Shown here: one piece after another, positions 28,237 through 37,102 of the stretch
Position numbering within the stretch: the stretch's first letter is position 1
How the letters are laid out: the number at the start of each line of letters is the position of its first letter
Assembly (NCBI RefSeq): GCF_001685015.1
Contig: NZ_MAYT01000027.1
Span: 280,589-344,588, forward strand
Reading direction: 5' to 3'
Length of the DNA stretch: 64,000 nt
Source of the DNA: Pseudobacillus wudalianchiensis
GTDB taxonomy: Bacteria > Bacillota > Bacilli > Bacillales > Domibacillaceae
The notes under the pieces: generated by a model
Told to the model about the DNA's origin: nothing
What the model saw: only the letters and a program-made list of their open reading frames with translations
Database searches by the model: none
Made by a program: the position numbers and the translations under genes

Positions 28237-28920
28237 ATGAAAAGGTATTTGAAATTATTTATTTCCATAGTTTTTCTATTAGTAGTATTTACAACCTTTA
28301 ATCAGCAAGCTGAAGCAGCTAATAATCCAATCAGCCCTAAACAAAGCCGGGTAACATACATATTGAAGGATGTGAACGGGGCCACGTACAAAGTTTATTT
28401 CGCTGGGACAAACGAGCAGAAAGCGATCGCTTCTCCTTCACGGGGAGATTGGACCACTGTTGGTATGGATGCTGGTAAAGGAGACGTTTTGTACAAGGAG
28501 AATTACCGATTGTATACACAGAGCACGAAAAACAGACATATCAAGGCAACAAATTTTTATTTCTCTCATTACATACTAAACACTACAGGCAAAACTATTC
28601 ACATATTTCCTTCTAAATATAAGAAATACCCTGACATACTAGCTGTTGCCTATTCAATCGGTAACGACTATGAATGCGCATATTGGTTTTATGTAAAAAA
28701 TGGTGTACTAGCACAAATTATGTATAGGGATACCAATCTTTATTCAAAGAGAGAGTAGATTATAGGAAAAAACAAATTTCAAAGTACAGTTTATGAGAAA
28801 GAATACAATTCTTGGGCCTTTATGAACTTTACCATTAATCCAACCAAAACAACGGAAGGTCGTGTTTATCCGAAATATAAAAACCCACACTTATACACTA
28901 AAAATTGGAAGAAGCATTAG
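28237..28920 (+). pseudogene. Secreted protein gene interrupted by an in-frame amber codon
   Basis: Starts MKRYLKLFISIVFLLVVF with a cleavable signal peptide (cleavage likely after QQAEAA, about residue 28). The frame stops with TAG at 28756-28758 after 173 residues, but continues in the same frame for 53 sense codons to TAG at 28918-28920, and the extension (for example KEYNSWAFMNF and NPHLYTKNWKKH) looks like genuine protein. A terminator follows only after the second stop. Most likely a 227-codon gene with a recent nonsense mutation; a truncated 173-residue product may still be secreted. Family not recognised. Confidence 0.65.
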
Positions 28921-28930
28921 CGATAAATTG

Positions 28931-28959
28931 AGCCCCACTCCGTGTGAGCGGGGCTTTTG
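28931..28959 (+). terminator. Terminator after the interrupted secreted-protein gene
   Basis: AGCCCC.CTC paired with GAG.GGGGCT around a 5-nt loop, followed by CTTTTG, 10 bp after the second stop codon. Confidence 0.85.
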
Positions 28960-29023
28960 TGATTATCCTAATCTTAGCCACTATTCATCTAAATAGAGAC
29001 AATAAAAATAAGACACATAACTC

Positions 29024-29071
29024 AAAAGATAAAGAAACCAAAAACTAACTTTTGGTTTCTTTATCTTTTTC
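29024..29071. terminator. Bidirectional terminator, 20-bp perfect stem
   Basis: Arms at 29024-29043 and 29050-29069 are exact complements, A-rich on one side and T-rich on the other. The last seven sense codons and the stop of the GAF-STAS gene are inside the stem. Confidence 0.85.
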
Positions 29072-29929
29072 CTTGCTTTTCTCTAAAATAAATCCAATTT
29101 TATTTAAAGCTCTCTCTAAGTTTGCCTCAATCATTATATCCTGAGATGCAACGTCTGAATTAACCGCTTTTAAGGCTATGCCAGGATAAATACCTGTTAA
29201 AATAGGCGTTACTCCTATTAGTTTTAATAAGCTACCTATTTTTAATAAAGCTTCACTGACCAGATCGTTCATTTGGGAAATTCCTGACAAGTCAATTATT
29301 AAGTATTCAAGAGACAATTGTTGACTCTTTTTTAAGGCTAAAAATATAATATTCTCCACGCGTTGCTCAGTAATTATTCCAATAATCGGTAGAATCGCTA
29401 CCCCTTTAGTGATAGGTACAAAAGGTGCTGATAAATTCTCTATCTGCTTATGAGCGCTATCTAACTCAAGTACATATGTGAGCAAAGAAGCCATAGTTTC
29501 GAACAGTTCTAGATGGCTTTCTGTAAATTGAAAGGGCTTAGTGTCTAATCCACAAATTGTTCCATAATTTTCTCCGTCTTTATAATAAATAGGAATACCA
29601 ATGAAACAACCTCCGCCTAAATTTTTAGTTACATTGAGGGATAGTGTTAAATCATTCTCATTGATATCCGGTATAATCAGAATTTGTTTTCCTTTATCTA
29701 CGCTTAGTTTACAAAAGGTCTCCTCAAAGGGGAGAGAGTCGCCTTCTTCCAAGAGAGTATTCTCTCTATTTAGCACTTTGACTATTTCGTTTGTACATTT
29801 ATCATTTTTCGCAATAAATAGGGTATTAATATGTATAAATTTGCTCATCATGCGTAAGATGCTTTCTGCAGCCTCTTCAAAGCTTTCCACTACCTTTAAA
29901 TCATCGTCTACACCTATAAAATTTCCCAT
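29045..29929 (-). CDS. GAF-STAS regulatory protein (RsbR-like)
   Basis: An N-terminal GAF domain (about residues 10-160; TLFIAKNDKCTNEIVK, GIPIYYKDGENYGTICGLD) is followed by an RsbR-type STAS domain (about 175-275; YLIIDLSGISQMNDLVSEAL, GVTPILTGIYPGIAL). In the family, non-haem globin or other sensor domains joined to STAS act in stressosomes that control sigma-B; the GAF version resembles that layout. Two ATGs lie two codons apart; the downstream one has better spacing to AAAGGA. No Rsb partner genes are adjacent. Whether it belongs to the prophage is unknown. Confidence 0.75.
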   Translation of the reverse strand: MGNFIGVDDDLKVVESFEEAAESILRMMSKFIHINTLFIAKNDKCTNEIVKVLNRENTLLEEGDSLPFEETFCKLSVDKGKQILIIPDINENDLTLSLNVTKNLGGGCFIGIPIYYKDGENYGTICGLDTKPFQFTESHLELFETMASLLTYVLELDSAHKQIENLSAPFVPITKGVAILPIIGIITEQRVENIIFLALKKSQQLSLEYLIIDLSGISQMNDLVSEALLKIGSLLKLIGVTPILTGIYPGIALKAVNSDVASQDIMIEANLERALNKIGFILEKSKEKDKETKS

Positions 29930-30147
29930 AACCATATTTCCTTTCGAGTAAATTATAACTAACTGCTTCACAATACCCATTTTTCTGAATATATAACATG
30001 GTTCCCATATAATCACTAAGATATGTTGCATTTAGATAATAACAGATTTATGTTTATAAAAAAATCCTAATAGTTGTCGAAGATAATCTTTTTCTGACAG
30101 TTAGCCAAAATCATTCTCTGAGGAACTACTCAATGAATGTGCAAAAT

Positions 30148-30183
30148 AAAAAAAGGCCCCTGTCTATCAAGGGCAGAGGCCAA
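30148..30183 (-). terminator. Terminator after the prophage amidase
   Basis: GGCC.CTG...CAGGGGCC stem followed on the minus strand by TTTTTTT, close to the amidase stop; probable end of the lysis transcript. Confidence 0.85.
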
Positions 30184-30188
30184 TGTTT

Positions 30189-30944
30189 TTACTTATTCAC
30201 TTTACTGGCCCGATACAGCATGGTCCAGACTTCTTCTCTTGTGACCGGACGCTGTGGATACGTTCCATCAGATATACCATTTGCTTTCACCCATTTCTGA
30301 GCGTCCTTAAAACTTGGTGATATAGGAGCATCTTTTTCATATTGTTTAGCCACTTCTATTTCCTCCTTCGGCTTATTTGCTATTTGAATATGTTTAGAAG
30401 AAGTAACTCCCAAAAATTTCGCAATCCCGTTTGCAATTGCCTGACAAAAATCATTAAAGAATCCGATGTCTTTTAATTTCTCTACATCGGCTGCCGAATC
30501 GACAAATAAGCATTCAAGGAGGAGTGCCGGTGCTTTTGTACCCTTTAACACGCGGATATCAGGACGGATTTTAATTCCTCTATCTTTCACTCCATACTTA
30601 ACAAGAACTTCGGCAATCTCCGCATGAATGATATTTCCGGCCTTATTTGGCGAATATACGAGGGTTTCATAACCTGTACCCCCACCAGCGTTTAAATGAA
30701 TGCTGACAAATAAGTCTGCTTTCGATTGATTAGCAATAGAACAACGCGCATTCAAGTCCGCGCTTTTATTCGGATCGAGCGCCTTATCTGTTGTACGTGT
30801 ATAAATTACCTTGATATCGATTGGTAGTCGTTTGGCTACTTCTTTGCCGATTTTCATTGTCCATTCATATTCTTTAACGTATTTAACTGCCCCCGGATCT
30901 GGAAGGCCGTGTCCAAAATCAAGCACCAAGATTTTCTCCATCAT
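30189..30944 (-). CDS. N-acetylmuramoyl-L-alanine amidase (endolysin)
   Basis: Zinc amidase (Amidase_3) for host lysis. First zinc ligand in LDFGHGLPDPG, second histidine in DLFVSIHLNAGGG, and the catalytic glutamate probably in ALLLECLFVDSAAD. After a linker at about residue 195 a short C-terminal module (FKDAQKWVKANGISDGTYPQRPVTREEVWTML) resembles an SLH-type wall-binding repeat. 251 residues. The start follows GGAGG and overlaps the end of the holin gene by 26 bp. Confidence 0.9.
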   Translation of the reverse strand: MMEKILVLDFGHGLPDPGAVKYVKEYEWTMKIGKEVAKRLPIDIKVIYTRTTDKALDPNKSADLNARCSIANQSKADLFVSIHLNAGGGTGYETLVYSPNKAGNIIHAEIAEVLVKYGVKDRGIKIRPDIRVLKGTKAPALLLECLFVDSAADVEKLKDIGFFNDFCQAIANGIAKFLGVTSSKHIQIANKPKEEIEVAKQYEKDAPISPSFKDAQKWVKANGISDGTYPQRPVTREEVWTMLYRASKVNK

Positions 30945-31416
30945 CTTTTCCCTCCAATCGCTTTTGCTCCCTTCGTCCCTCAGCGCGACTTACTTTCGCT
31001 TCCAATTCTGACTTTACCCACTCTGTTATCTTGCTTAAGAGCCATTCCGGTACCCATTCTCCCCAACCTGCACGAATACTATTAGCTGTCATAGATTGAA
31101 TCACATGATACAAAACACCGAAAGATAACAAGCCAAATAAGATTCCTGGCAGTCCCAAAGCTGCATCCAATAAGTGACCGCCTGCGGGTAATAGAAGAAT
31201 AAAAAAAGTACGGAAGACACCGTCTAATCCGTACTTGCTTGCATATGATTTATCCTTTTTAGAGGCTCTAGTCCCACTCATCCAATCCATTGCGATAAAA
31301 AACACTATAGCAAGCATCAACGCCTGCACTGTTTCTCCTGATCCATAAAGTTTTTCAAACAAAGGTGTAAACAAAGCTCCTGTAAGGGCTGGCCCTATTC
31401 GTTGAACTGATTCCAT
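30919..31416 (-). CDS. Phage holin (TcdE/Bhl-type)
   Basis: Forms the membrane lesion that lets the amidase out. About 165 residues from ATG 31416 (behind GGAGTGAGGG). Three hydrophobic segments lie at about residues 30-45, 68-85 and 88-106, with the phage_holin_4 type DWMSGTRASKKDK loop after the first, and a highly charged C-terminal tail. Its place immediately before the amidase supports the call. Confidence 0.88.
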   Translation of the reverse strand: MESVQRIGPALTGALFTPLFEKLYGSGETVQALMLAIVFFIAMDWMSGTRASKKDKSYASKYGLDGVFRTFFILLLPAGGHLLDAALGLPGILFGLLSFGVLYHVIQSMTANSIRAGWGEWVPEWLLSKITEWVKSELEAKVSRAEGRREQKRLEGKDDGENLGA

Positions 31417-31433
31417 TCCCTCACTCCTAATAT

Positions 31434-31463
31434 AAAAATAAAAAGACGAGCTGCAGCCCGTCT
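31434..31463 (-). terminator. Terminator ahead of the lysis genes
   Basis: AGACG.GCTGCAGC.CGTCT hairpin followed on the minus strand by TTTTTATTTTTA, lying 20 bp before the holin start and inside its leader. Confidence 0.85.
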
Positions 31464-31540
31464 GATTGCATAAAAAATACACCTATTCTGTTAGGTGCTG
31501 TGTGTCGCATTATCGTTCTGAAATATAGTAAAAAGAGCCT

Positions 31541-31804
31541 TTACCTCAAGGCTCTGTAGATCTCTGACTCATGGAAGTTCCTTAGATTTTCTAAAGACCC
31601 GCTTTTAGATAGCTTGCCATTTTTAAGTACTCTTTTACATTTATAAAGTGGTGCTTGCTCATTTGATACAACCTCCCATGTTCCATGTTCAATTTTTATG
31701 TTACTTAAATCATAAGTGAATCGTTTACCTACATCTAACAAAGGATATTTGCATTCGATTTTCCCCACATAACCTTCTTCATATAACCTTTTAGATAAAC
31801 TCAT
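31541..31804 (-). CDS. Hypothetical prophage protein, 87 aa
   Basis: Not recognised. Basic, no membrane helix; ATG 31804 has AGAGGAG at 5 bp. It stands between two intrinsic terminators, separate from both tail and lysis genes, as prophage accessory genes often do. Confidence 0.6.
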   Translation of the reverse strand: MSLSKRLYEEGYVGKIECKYPLLDVGKRFTYDLSNIKIEHGTWEVVSNEQAPLYKCKRVLKNGKLSKSGSLENLRNFHESEIYRALR

Positions 31805-31856
31805 AAAAACTCCTCTTTGCTGTTTTCTTAAAGTCTATCATAAGTCATTATGGTAT

Positions 31857-31886
31857 AAAAAATAACGCCTACTATTCAGTAGCGTT
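31857..31886 (-). terminator. Terminator at the end of the tail operon
   Basis: AACGCTACT paired with AGTAGGCGTT followed on the minus strand by ATTTTTTAT; the stem includes the stop codon of the XkdX-like gene. Confidence 0.85.
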
Positions 31887-32012
31887 TGCGTCTAAAACTT
31901 TATATACCATTTCTTGCAGGTTGGACAGCTTTGGAACCTGTTCTCTCTCATAGTTACCGTTTTGTACATTTCTAGCCCATATCTGAACGAGCGCGCTTTC
32001 TACTGTAAACAT
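31872..32012 (-). CDS. xkdX: XkdX-like small tail-operon protein, 46 aa
   Basis: Frame starts ATG 32012 (overlapping the upstream stop as TAATG) and reads MFTVESALVQIWARNVQNGN to a TAG at 31872. The Trp-Ala-Arg-Asn-Val-Gln-Asn-Gly motif and size resemble XkdX of PBSX, which also closes the fibre cluster. Good ribosome-binding site (GGAGGG) 7 bp before the start. Function unknown. Confidence 0.75.
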   Translation of the reverse strand: MFTVESALVQIWARNVQNGNYEREQVPKLSNLQEMVYKVLDANATE

Positions 32013-32386
32013 TAGGCATTCCCTCCTGCAATAATTGTAGTTAATTCAATAATCGCCTTTTCATTTTGAATGTTGCGCTGCTCCTGATTTGCTGCAAGCA
32101 TTGACATTTCAAGCAGTGATGCTTCAAGTTCTCTATTTTTCTGTTTAATCTGCACCAATTCTTCCTCTGGTGAAAGAGGACGGTCGTAATATTCGTACCA
32201 AACTTCTTTTGTTGACGGGTTAAACAGCATCGTATAGCCTTTTCCTTGAATGTCTTCGGGTTCAGGAACCAAATCAACCATCACACCTAAATCAATGGTT
32301 TCTTTTGGCAATCCCTCAGTGACATAGTGAATAACGTCTACTCTCGCTCTCGTTTCTGTTTCCTTCGTAAATAAAATTAATGGCAT
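32012..32386 (-). CDS. XkdW-like tail protein
   Basis: 124 residues from ATG 32386 (AGGGGTGA at 5 bp); a GTG three codons upstream overlaps the ribosome-binding site. An N-terminal beta-rich part is followed by a C-terminal coiled-coil (about residues 70-115, EEELVQIKQKNRELEASLLEM). Position after the fibre gene matches XkdW in PBSX; probably a fibre accessory or chaperone. Assignment rests on position and architecture. Confidence 0.6.
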   Translation of the reverse strand: MPLILFTKETETRARVDVIHYVTEGLPKETIDLGVMVDLVPEPEDIQGKGYTMLFNPSTKEVWYEYYDRPLSPEEELVQIKQKNRELEASLLEMSMLAANQEQRNIQNEKAIIELTTIIAGGNA

Positions 32387-32400
32387 ATTATTCACCCCTG

Positions 32401-33510
32401 TTAAATTGTGAAAGCTGATTTTCTAGAAAGGATACAATTTCCAACACCGCCCGTTAAACGGTGTTCTCCGTTATACCACACAAGCGTTTCTGCCGCGTAT
32501 TGCCATGTCTCGGAGCCGGCAGCCGATTTCGGAGATTCCGACCCAATTCCAATGTATTTTAAATCCGATTTTCGCACATAGATAACCTGGCCACTGGTAT
32601 ACATAATTTTATAGACTTTCTTACTATCCATTACAGCTGCCAGATAAGTGTTGGGAGCATTGAAAACGGCTGATCTTACGACTGTCATTGTTGCCGGGTC
32701 CCAGACGAATAGATATACTTTGTCATACGAATAGCCAACTACGGCGATTACGACATATCCTTGATCGTCTAATGTGGAATTTATAATTCTGTAAGAATTC
32801 ACGTTCTGAGTGCTTGTTTTGTCAGGCAAAGTAAGTGTCGCGCTTATTTTGATCGCCATTGCGTCCGTATCTATTTTATGAATAGTTAATATAGGAGGCG
32901 TGGCATTATTGTTCGGAGCGCCAATAGTAATTATTCCGTGATTAGGAACAATCACAAAATCCGCTACAGTGCCTAAGCCGGAGATGACCGTTGGAGATTT
33001 AACAAGGGTTTTATTCACCACATCTATGACCATGCACCTACTAGAGCCTGTACTAAAAGCAACAAAGTGCCCTAATTCATTTTTGTTTTTCGTCTTGTCC
33101 GATTGAGCTTGTTTCGTATAGGAGCCATACGCAGAAACCCCAAAAAGTGCATGTTCCATCCCGGTTTCTAAATCGTAAAATCTCGTCCAGTCTGGACTTG
33201 CGGCCACTCCCCATTCTTTTCCGTTATTATCTATGAAAACAGTAAAGTGATCGGGACGGGAAAAAGCGGTATTAGAATTTTTCACTGTCCCCGTCTGAAT
33301 ATCATAGATCGGAAGAGTGACTCCCGACGATCCATTTCCGTACGTTCCCGTGACGTATCTCTTCCCTAAATTATTTGTTCCGATTGTTCCCATTGAGGGA
33401 AGAACAGTTATAACGTCAGTGGTCACAACATTCAGGTCAAATTCCCGTTCCTTACCGTTGAATTTCTTTTGCCCTCCGAAAATGCCTCCATGATCTCTAA
33501 TATCTACCAT
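32401..33510 (-). CDS. Predicted tail-tip/receptor-binding protein, beta-rich
   Basis: 369 residues, no helices obvious; a series of about 45-residue units with short hydrophobic strands and turns (for example HFTVFIDNNGKEWGVAA, FVIVPNHGIITIGAPN, YVVIAVVGYSYDKVYLFVWDP) suggests a beta-propeller. It lies directly after the XkdV-type fibre gene, where host-recognition proteins sit. I do not recognise a family; a role in adsorption is inference. Confidence 0.5.
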   Translation of the reverse strand: MVDIRDHGGIFGGQKKFNGKEREFDLNVVTTDVITVLPSMGTIGTNNLGKRYVTGTYGNGSSGVTLPIYDIQTGTVKNSNTAFSRPDHFTVFIDNNGKEWGVAASPDWTRFYDLETGMEHALFGVSAYGSYTKQAQSDKTKNKNELGHFVAFSTGSSRCMVIDVVNKTLVKSPTVISGLGTVADFVIVPNHGIITIGAPNNNATPPILTIHKIDTDAMAIKISATLTLPDKTSTQNVNSYRIINSTLDDQGYVVIAVVGYSYDKVYLFVWDPATMTVVRSAVFNAPNTYLAAVMDSKKVYKIMYTSGQVIYVRKSDLKYIGIGSESPKSAAGSETWQYAAETLVWYNGEHRLTGGVGNCILSRKSAFTI

Positions 33511-33513
33511 CCG

Positions 33514-34752
33514 CTACACCTCACTTATTAAATCCCCGTCTGCATCATACTGCAACGGAATAACATCGGTTGTTTTTACCGTCCGACCGTCAGCGGCATA
33601 ATAGGTGACGGTATTCGTTGTATAGAGCGGTGACGTTCCGCCACTCAACACGCTTTTTGCGAAGAGCGTTCCATCTGGCCGTAAATACTCAACCGTTGTA
33701 AAAATCCCTTCGGCGTCTTTTCCGCTTTTTCTTTTTCGGAGACGACTAATATTTACTTCGGCTTGATCGGCTTTTTGCTGCGCGCCTACCACCGTTTCGA
33801 TTGCTTTTCCGTCTGTCTGCTCAAAAGACGGCGCCTTTACTTTGTCGGTGAATAGCGCTTCTGTCGCCTTTAACAATAGCTTTGTTGCATAGGCTCTTTG
33901 CAAAGCCATATCTCCGTTATAGGAAGAAAACGCATTTACGATAGACACTGGCGTTTTATTGAAGAAAAAGAGCGGTCGATCCGTGTAGATATGAGCGCCA
34001 GAAGTATTTAATGGTGTGATCGTTACGCTTCCGTTAGCATTTGCAAACTTCATGCCTGCTGACGATTGGTTATCAATCGTGACTATATCCGGCGCTATTG
34101 TGCCGCCGTTAGGCAATTTCACGATACCTTGAACGGTGAGATCGCCCATTAATATGCCGCCGGTGATCGGCAAGCTCGCATCCTTCGCGTTTTTCTCGGC
34201 GGTGTTTGCCCTTTCTTGCGATTTAGCCGCATTTTCTAACTCCGTCCAGCTATTCCAGCCTTGATAGTAATGCCGGATAAACATTTTCGGTCCTGCTATT
34301 CCATTGTAAGAAACCGCAATTTGCGCCCGATTGGAGGTAGCGGAAGCGGAATTATAGAAAAACGTGTAAATGTGCCAGTAAATGCTTAGTCCCGGACTAT
34401 TAGCGTGATTCGTTAAGATATACGCCTCTATTGTTGTGTTTGGATCGGCAGAGGAACCGATAGCGACTTTATTAGCAGCGTAAGCTTTCGCATCGTTCAG
34501 GGCTTTTGTTGCTTTTGCCTGTGCTCCGTCTGGCGTTTCGGCACCTACATCTGTCGCTACAAGCGTTACGTCCCCGGTTTTTCCGTTTACTGATTGAACT
34601 TTTGCCTTAGATTGAAGCTCTTCTTTTGTGGCAACTTTTTCATCAATCTTACGCCAGTTCTCGTTCAACATAGTTTCAATATTGAACGTATCCTCTTGAT
34701 CAGCAAGAGGGTCTTTCATATATAGATCCAAGCGAGGCGTATTTTTGGCCAT
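33514..34752 (-). CDS. XkdV-like tail fibre protein
   Basis: 412 residues starting MAKNTPRLDLYMKDPLADQ, the N-terminal baseplate-anchoring type seen in XkdV. This is followed by a helical linker (SVNGKTGDVTLVATDVGAE, common in phage fibres), Ala-rich heptads (NDAKAYAANK), and a C-terminal part with YLRPDGTLFAKSVL. Start ATG 34752 is 8 bp from AGGAGG, directly after the upstream stop. Confidence 0.75.
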   Translation of the reverse strand: MAKNTPRLDLYMKDPLADQEDTFNIETMLNENWRKIDEKVATKEELQSKAKVQSVNGKTGDVTLVATDVGAETPDGAQAKATKALNDAKAYAANKVAIGSSADPNTTIEAYILTNHANSPGLSIYWHIYTFFYNSASATSNRAQIAVSYNGIAGPKMFIRHYYQGWNSWTELENAAKSQERANTAEKNAKDASLPITGGILMGDLTVQGIVKLPNGGTIAPDIVTIDNQSSAGMKFANANGSVTITPLNTSGAHIYTDRPLFFFNKTPVSIVNAFSSYNGDMALQRAYATKLLLKATEALFTDKVKAPSFEQTDGKAIETVVGAQQKADQAEVNISRLRKRKSGKDAEGIFTTVEYLRPDGTLFAKSVLSGGTSPLYTTNTVTYYAADGRTVKTTDVIPLQYDADGDLISEV

Positions 34753-34753
34753 A

Positions 34754-35296
34754 TCATGCACCTCCTGCAAACTTATTTAATGGCGTAGCTTCAAGTTCAG
34801 TCAATGTCATAGCAGCTACCTCTTTAATCATTAAGTATTTGAACTGGAATTCAATAACACGATGTGCCGGTAATATCTTTCGAAGCGCGACCTTTATATC
34901 TTCTAAATTGGGAGGAATACCATACACATCATTGAAGTTGATCAGTATTTTCGATTCTCCTTGGATTGCTCTCGCATCAACAGAACCGTTTTGAAAGGAT
35001 TCAGCAACACTTTTTATCATACTAGCGCTAACTGTTCCTACCCCACGCTTTTTAGCCTTTAGAACCGAACGACGCTGATCAAGAGGCTTGTTAATATCCG
35101 TAGGAATCCTAAACTCCTGTTCCATAATCGACAGTCCCCATGTGGCACTATCAATAAATACATTGTTGAGTACATCGTCAATATGGCGTTCAAGACGATC
35201 ATAGATCATTCCCTCAACACGAGCTTTCTCTTGGAATTCTGGTGATTCACGAAATATAACTGGCAAATCTACGAGTATTTCCTCTTGGCTAGACAT
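34754..35296 (-). CDS. XkdU-like (YmfQ family) baseplate protein
   Basis: 180 residues of the DUF2313/YmfQ type: LPVIFRESPEFQEKARVEG at the N-terminus, an EQEFRIPTD segment, and DQRRSVLKAKKRGVGT at about residue 75. In contractile phages this protein connects baseplate wedge to fibres. It overlaps the XkdT-like gene by 8 bp. Confidence 0.82.
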   Translation of the reverse strand: MSSQEEILVDLPVIFRESPEFQEKARVEGMIYDRLERHIDDVLNNVFIDSATWGLSIMEQEFRIPTDINKPLDQRRSVLKAKKRGVGTVSASMIKSVAESFQNGSVDARAIQGESKILINFNDVYGIPPNLEDIKVALRKILPAHRVIEFQFKYLMIKEVAAMTLTELEATPLNKFAGGA

Positions 35297-36338
35297 TTAA
35301 CGTCACCTGCCCAACGACTGGTGTTTCGCTTTCAGAAAGAGTAATATTAGCCATTTGACCGTTAATTAATAGAGTGGAATAATCAATTACTCCAGGTATG
35401 CCTACTAATAGCGAACCAACCACCCGCTCACGCACAATCGGATCAATCTCTTCTTTAAAAGCAATGCTTTTCAGATGAGTAGCTAATATTTGTTCAAATT
35501 GCTTTTGCACTTCTTCTACCGTTGTCGAAGAATCAATTTCTATTGTTGCTGAAACGTTTATTGTGTAGGATGCAGCACTTTCTACAGTGATAAAAGCAGC
35601 GATAGGAGCTAATCCTTCTCCCTGGCCAGGAACTGGATCTAATGCTGCTTGAATACTTTGGACTAACTCTGGGGCAGCCGGCATAAAGTTTGAATCAACA
35701 ATAACTACTTTAACCGTGTCTGGACCGTCCCAATTTGGAAAAACTTTTACGGCTCCTACTCCTTCAAATTCGCTGACCCATTCTTTGTAGTGACCGATGT
35801 TCCCGCTTGTTGCTGGTTCAGCTACTTTATCCTGGTAACGAACAAATAACGATTCCTCCGATTCTCTTTCCTTACCGGGAATAATGATTTCGCCAAGACG
35901 AGCAGTTTCTAGTCCATTGATGGATTCAACGGGAAGCAATTCTGTTCCAACAGGAAACTTATTTCCGATTTCCCCTTCTTCCTCGCATAATAACTGAACA
36001 CCATTTTCATTATCGGATACTACAAAATAAACATCCTCTACAAAAAAACGGCTCCCTATGGGAACCGAAATATTAAAATCTCCTCTGCGTATAGCTGCTA
36101 CTGCACTCCTATAAAAAACACCCATTTCAGAGGTTCTCTTTTCTAAATATTCTCCTTCGCTCGTTGAGGCGAAAACTAACTCTAGTACTCTGTTTAAATA
36201 TCGGTAAGCCTTTGCGACTTGATTGGCACTAGCAGCGTAGGACGCATATAAAGGAGATGTCTCGCTTGTATCAAATTCAGGTTTTGTTTCGTTGATCATT
36301 TCTTGCAAAAGATACTCAGAAGTGTATTGTTCAAACAT
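35289..36338 (-). CDS. Baseplate J-like protein (XkdT)
   Basis: Wedge protein of the contractile baseplate. 349 residues; N-terminal MFEQYTSEYLLQEMI and DTSETSPLYASYAASA are typical of XkdT, followed by a Baseplate_J core (GDFNISVPIGSRFFVEDVYFVV, RETE-like EESLFVRYQDKVAEPATSGNI). Stop of the XkdS-like gene and start here share one base. Confidence 0.88.
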   Translation of the reverse strand: MFEQYTSEYLLQEMINETKPEFDTSETSPLYASYAASANQVAKAYRYLNRVLELVFASTSEGEYLEKRTSEMGVFYRSAVAAIRRGDFNISVPIGSRFFVEDVYFVVSDNENGVQLLCEEEGEIGNKFPVGTELLPVESINGLETARLGEIIIPGKERESEESLFVRYQDKVAEPATSGNIGHYKEWVSEFEGVGAVKVFPNWDGPDTVKVVIVDSNFMPAAPELVQSIQAALDPVPGQGEGLAPIAAFITVESAASYTINVSATIEIDSSTTVEEVQKQFEQILATHLKSIAFKEEIDPIVRERVVGSLLVGIPGVIDYSTLLINGQMANITLSESETPVVGQVTLNV

Positions 36339-36760
36339 TAGGTCGCTAACACCTCCTCTATTTCTATTTCTCCAAGCGCTGTATCTACTTTAAAGTTCAC
36401 GTAAAAGGCATCATCAATATGTTCAATAACAAAGTCATAGACTTGCTCAATACGAGGATCATAGATAAGTGCTTCTGTCACAAGCCGCTCAATTTCCATG
36501 ATTTTAAAAGCAACCGTTGTCTCATTGTCGGCTAGCATATCAGCGAGCTCGTTTCCGGTTTCGCTGGAATATATTGAGTGAGCATACCGAGGGATATATA
36601 ACGCAAACAGAATAGATTGCTTAATCGCTTCTAATCCGCTAATTAGCTCACTTGTCAGCCTCTTTTTCTCAAAATCAAATCGATAAGTTTTTAACTCCAG
36701 CAGTTCATTTATACTAACTTCTTCCGTCTGTTCAATATTGATTTCAGGCGATAATGCCAT
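36338..36760 (-). CDS. XkdS-like (DUF2634) baseplate protein
   Basis: 140 residues, gp25-like wedge component. YRFDFEKKRLTSELISGLEAIKQ followed by SIYSSETGNELADML is the DUF2634 pattern. Occupies the xkdS position between XkdR- and XkdT-like genes. Confidence 0.82.
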   Translation of the reverse strand: MALSPEINIEQTEEVSINELLELKTYRFDFEKKRLTSELISGLEAIKQSILFALYIPRYAHSIYSSETGNELADMLADNETTVAFKIMEIERLVTEALIYDPRIEQVYDFVIEHIDDAFYVNFKVDTALGEIEIEEVLAT

Positions 36761-36774
36761 GCATTACCACACCT

Positions 36775-37089
36775 TTATTTTGCTTTGCGGTCCAAAACAT
36801 AATACAGACCACCTCCTTGAACCGAAGCAACAACAAGCTCGTCTCCTGCCTTCAAACCATTTAGTACCGTATGTGTTTCCGTTCCACGAGGCGTTTGTAC
36901 TTGTACAGTGTGATCCGTCAGAGATTCCGGAATGACAAAACACTCTTCAGAGAGAATTAACTTATTGTTTTTCATTAGCCGAATACTCAAAGGAGTCGTA
37001 AAGACAACATCAGCGTCTAAAATCCTAACAGGGATCTCCGCTTTGCTAGCATCAATGGCTAGTTTTTTAATAGTATTATATAGCGCCAT
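36775..37089 (-). CDS. XkdR-like (DUF2577) tail protein
   Basis: 104 residues. An N-terminal helix (IKKLAIDASKAEIPVRIL) and a beta-rich C-terminus with GDELVVASVQGGGLYYVLD fit DUF2577, located between the XkdQ- and XkdS-like genes as in PBSX. Probably a baseplate hub accessory. Confidence 0.78.
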   Translation of the reverse strand: MALYNTIKKLAIDASKAEIPVRILDADVVFTTPLSIRLMKNNKLILSEECFVIPESLTDHTVQVQTPRGTETHTVLNGLKAGDELVVASVQGGGLYYVLDRKAK

Positions 37090-37102
37090 TCCCTTTCACT
37101 CC

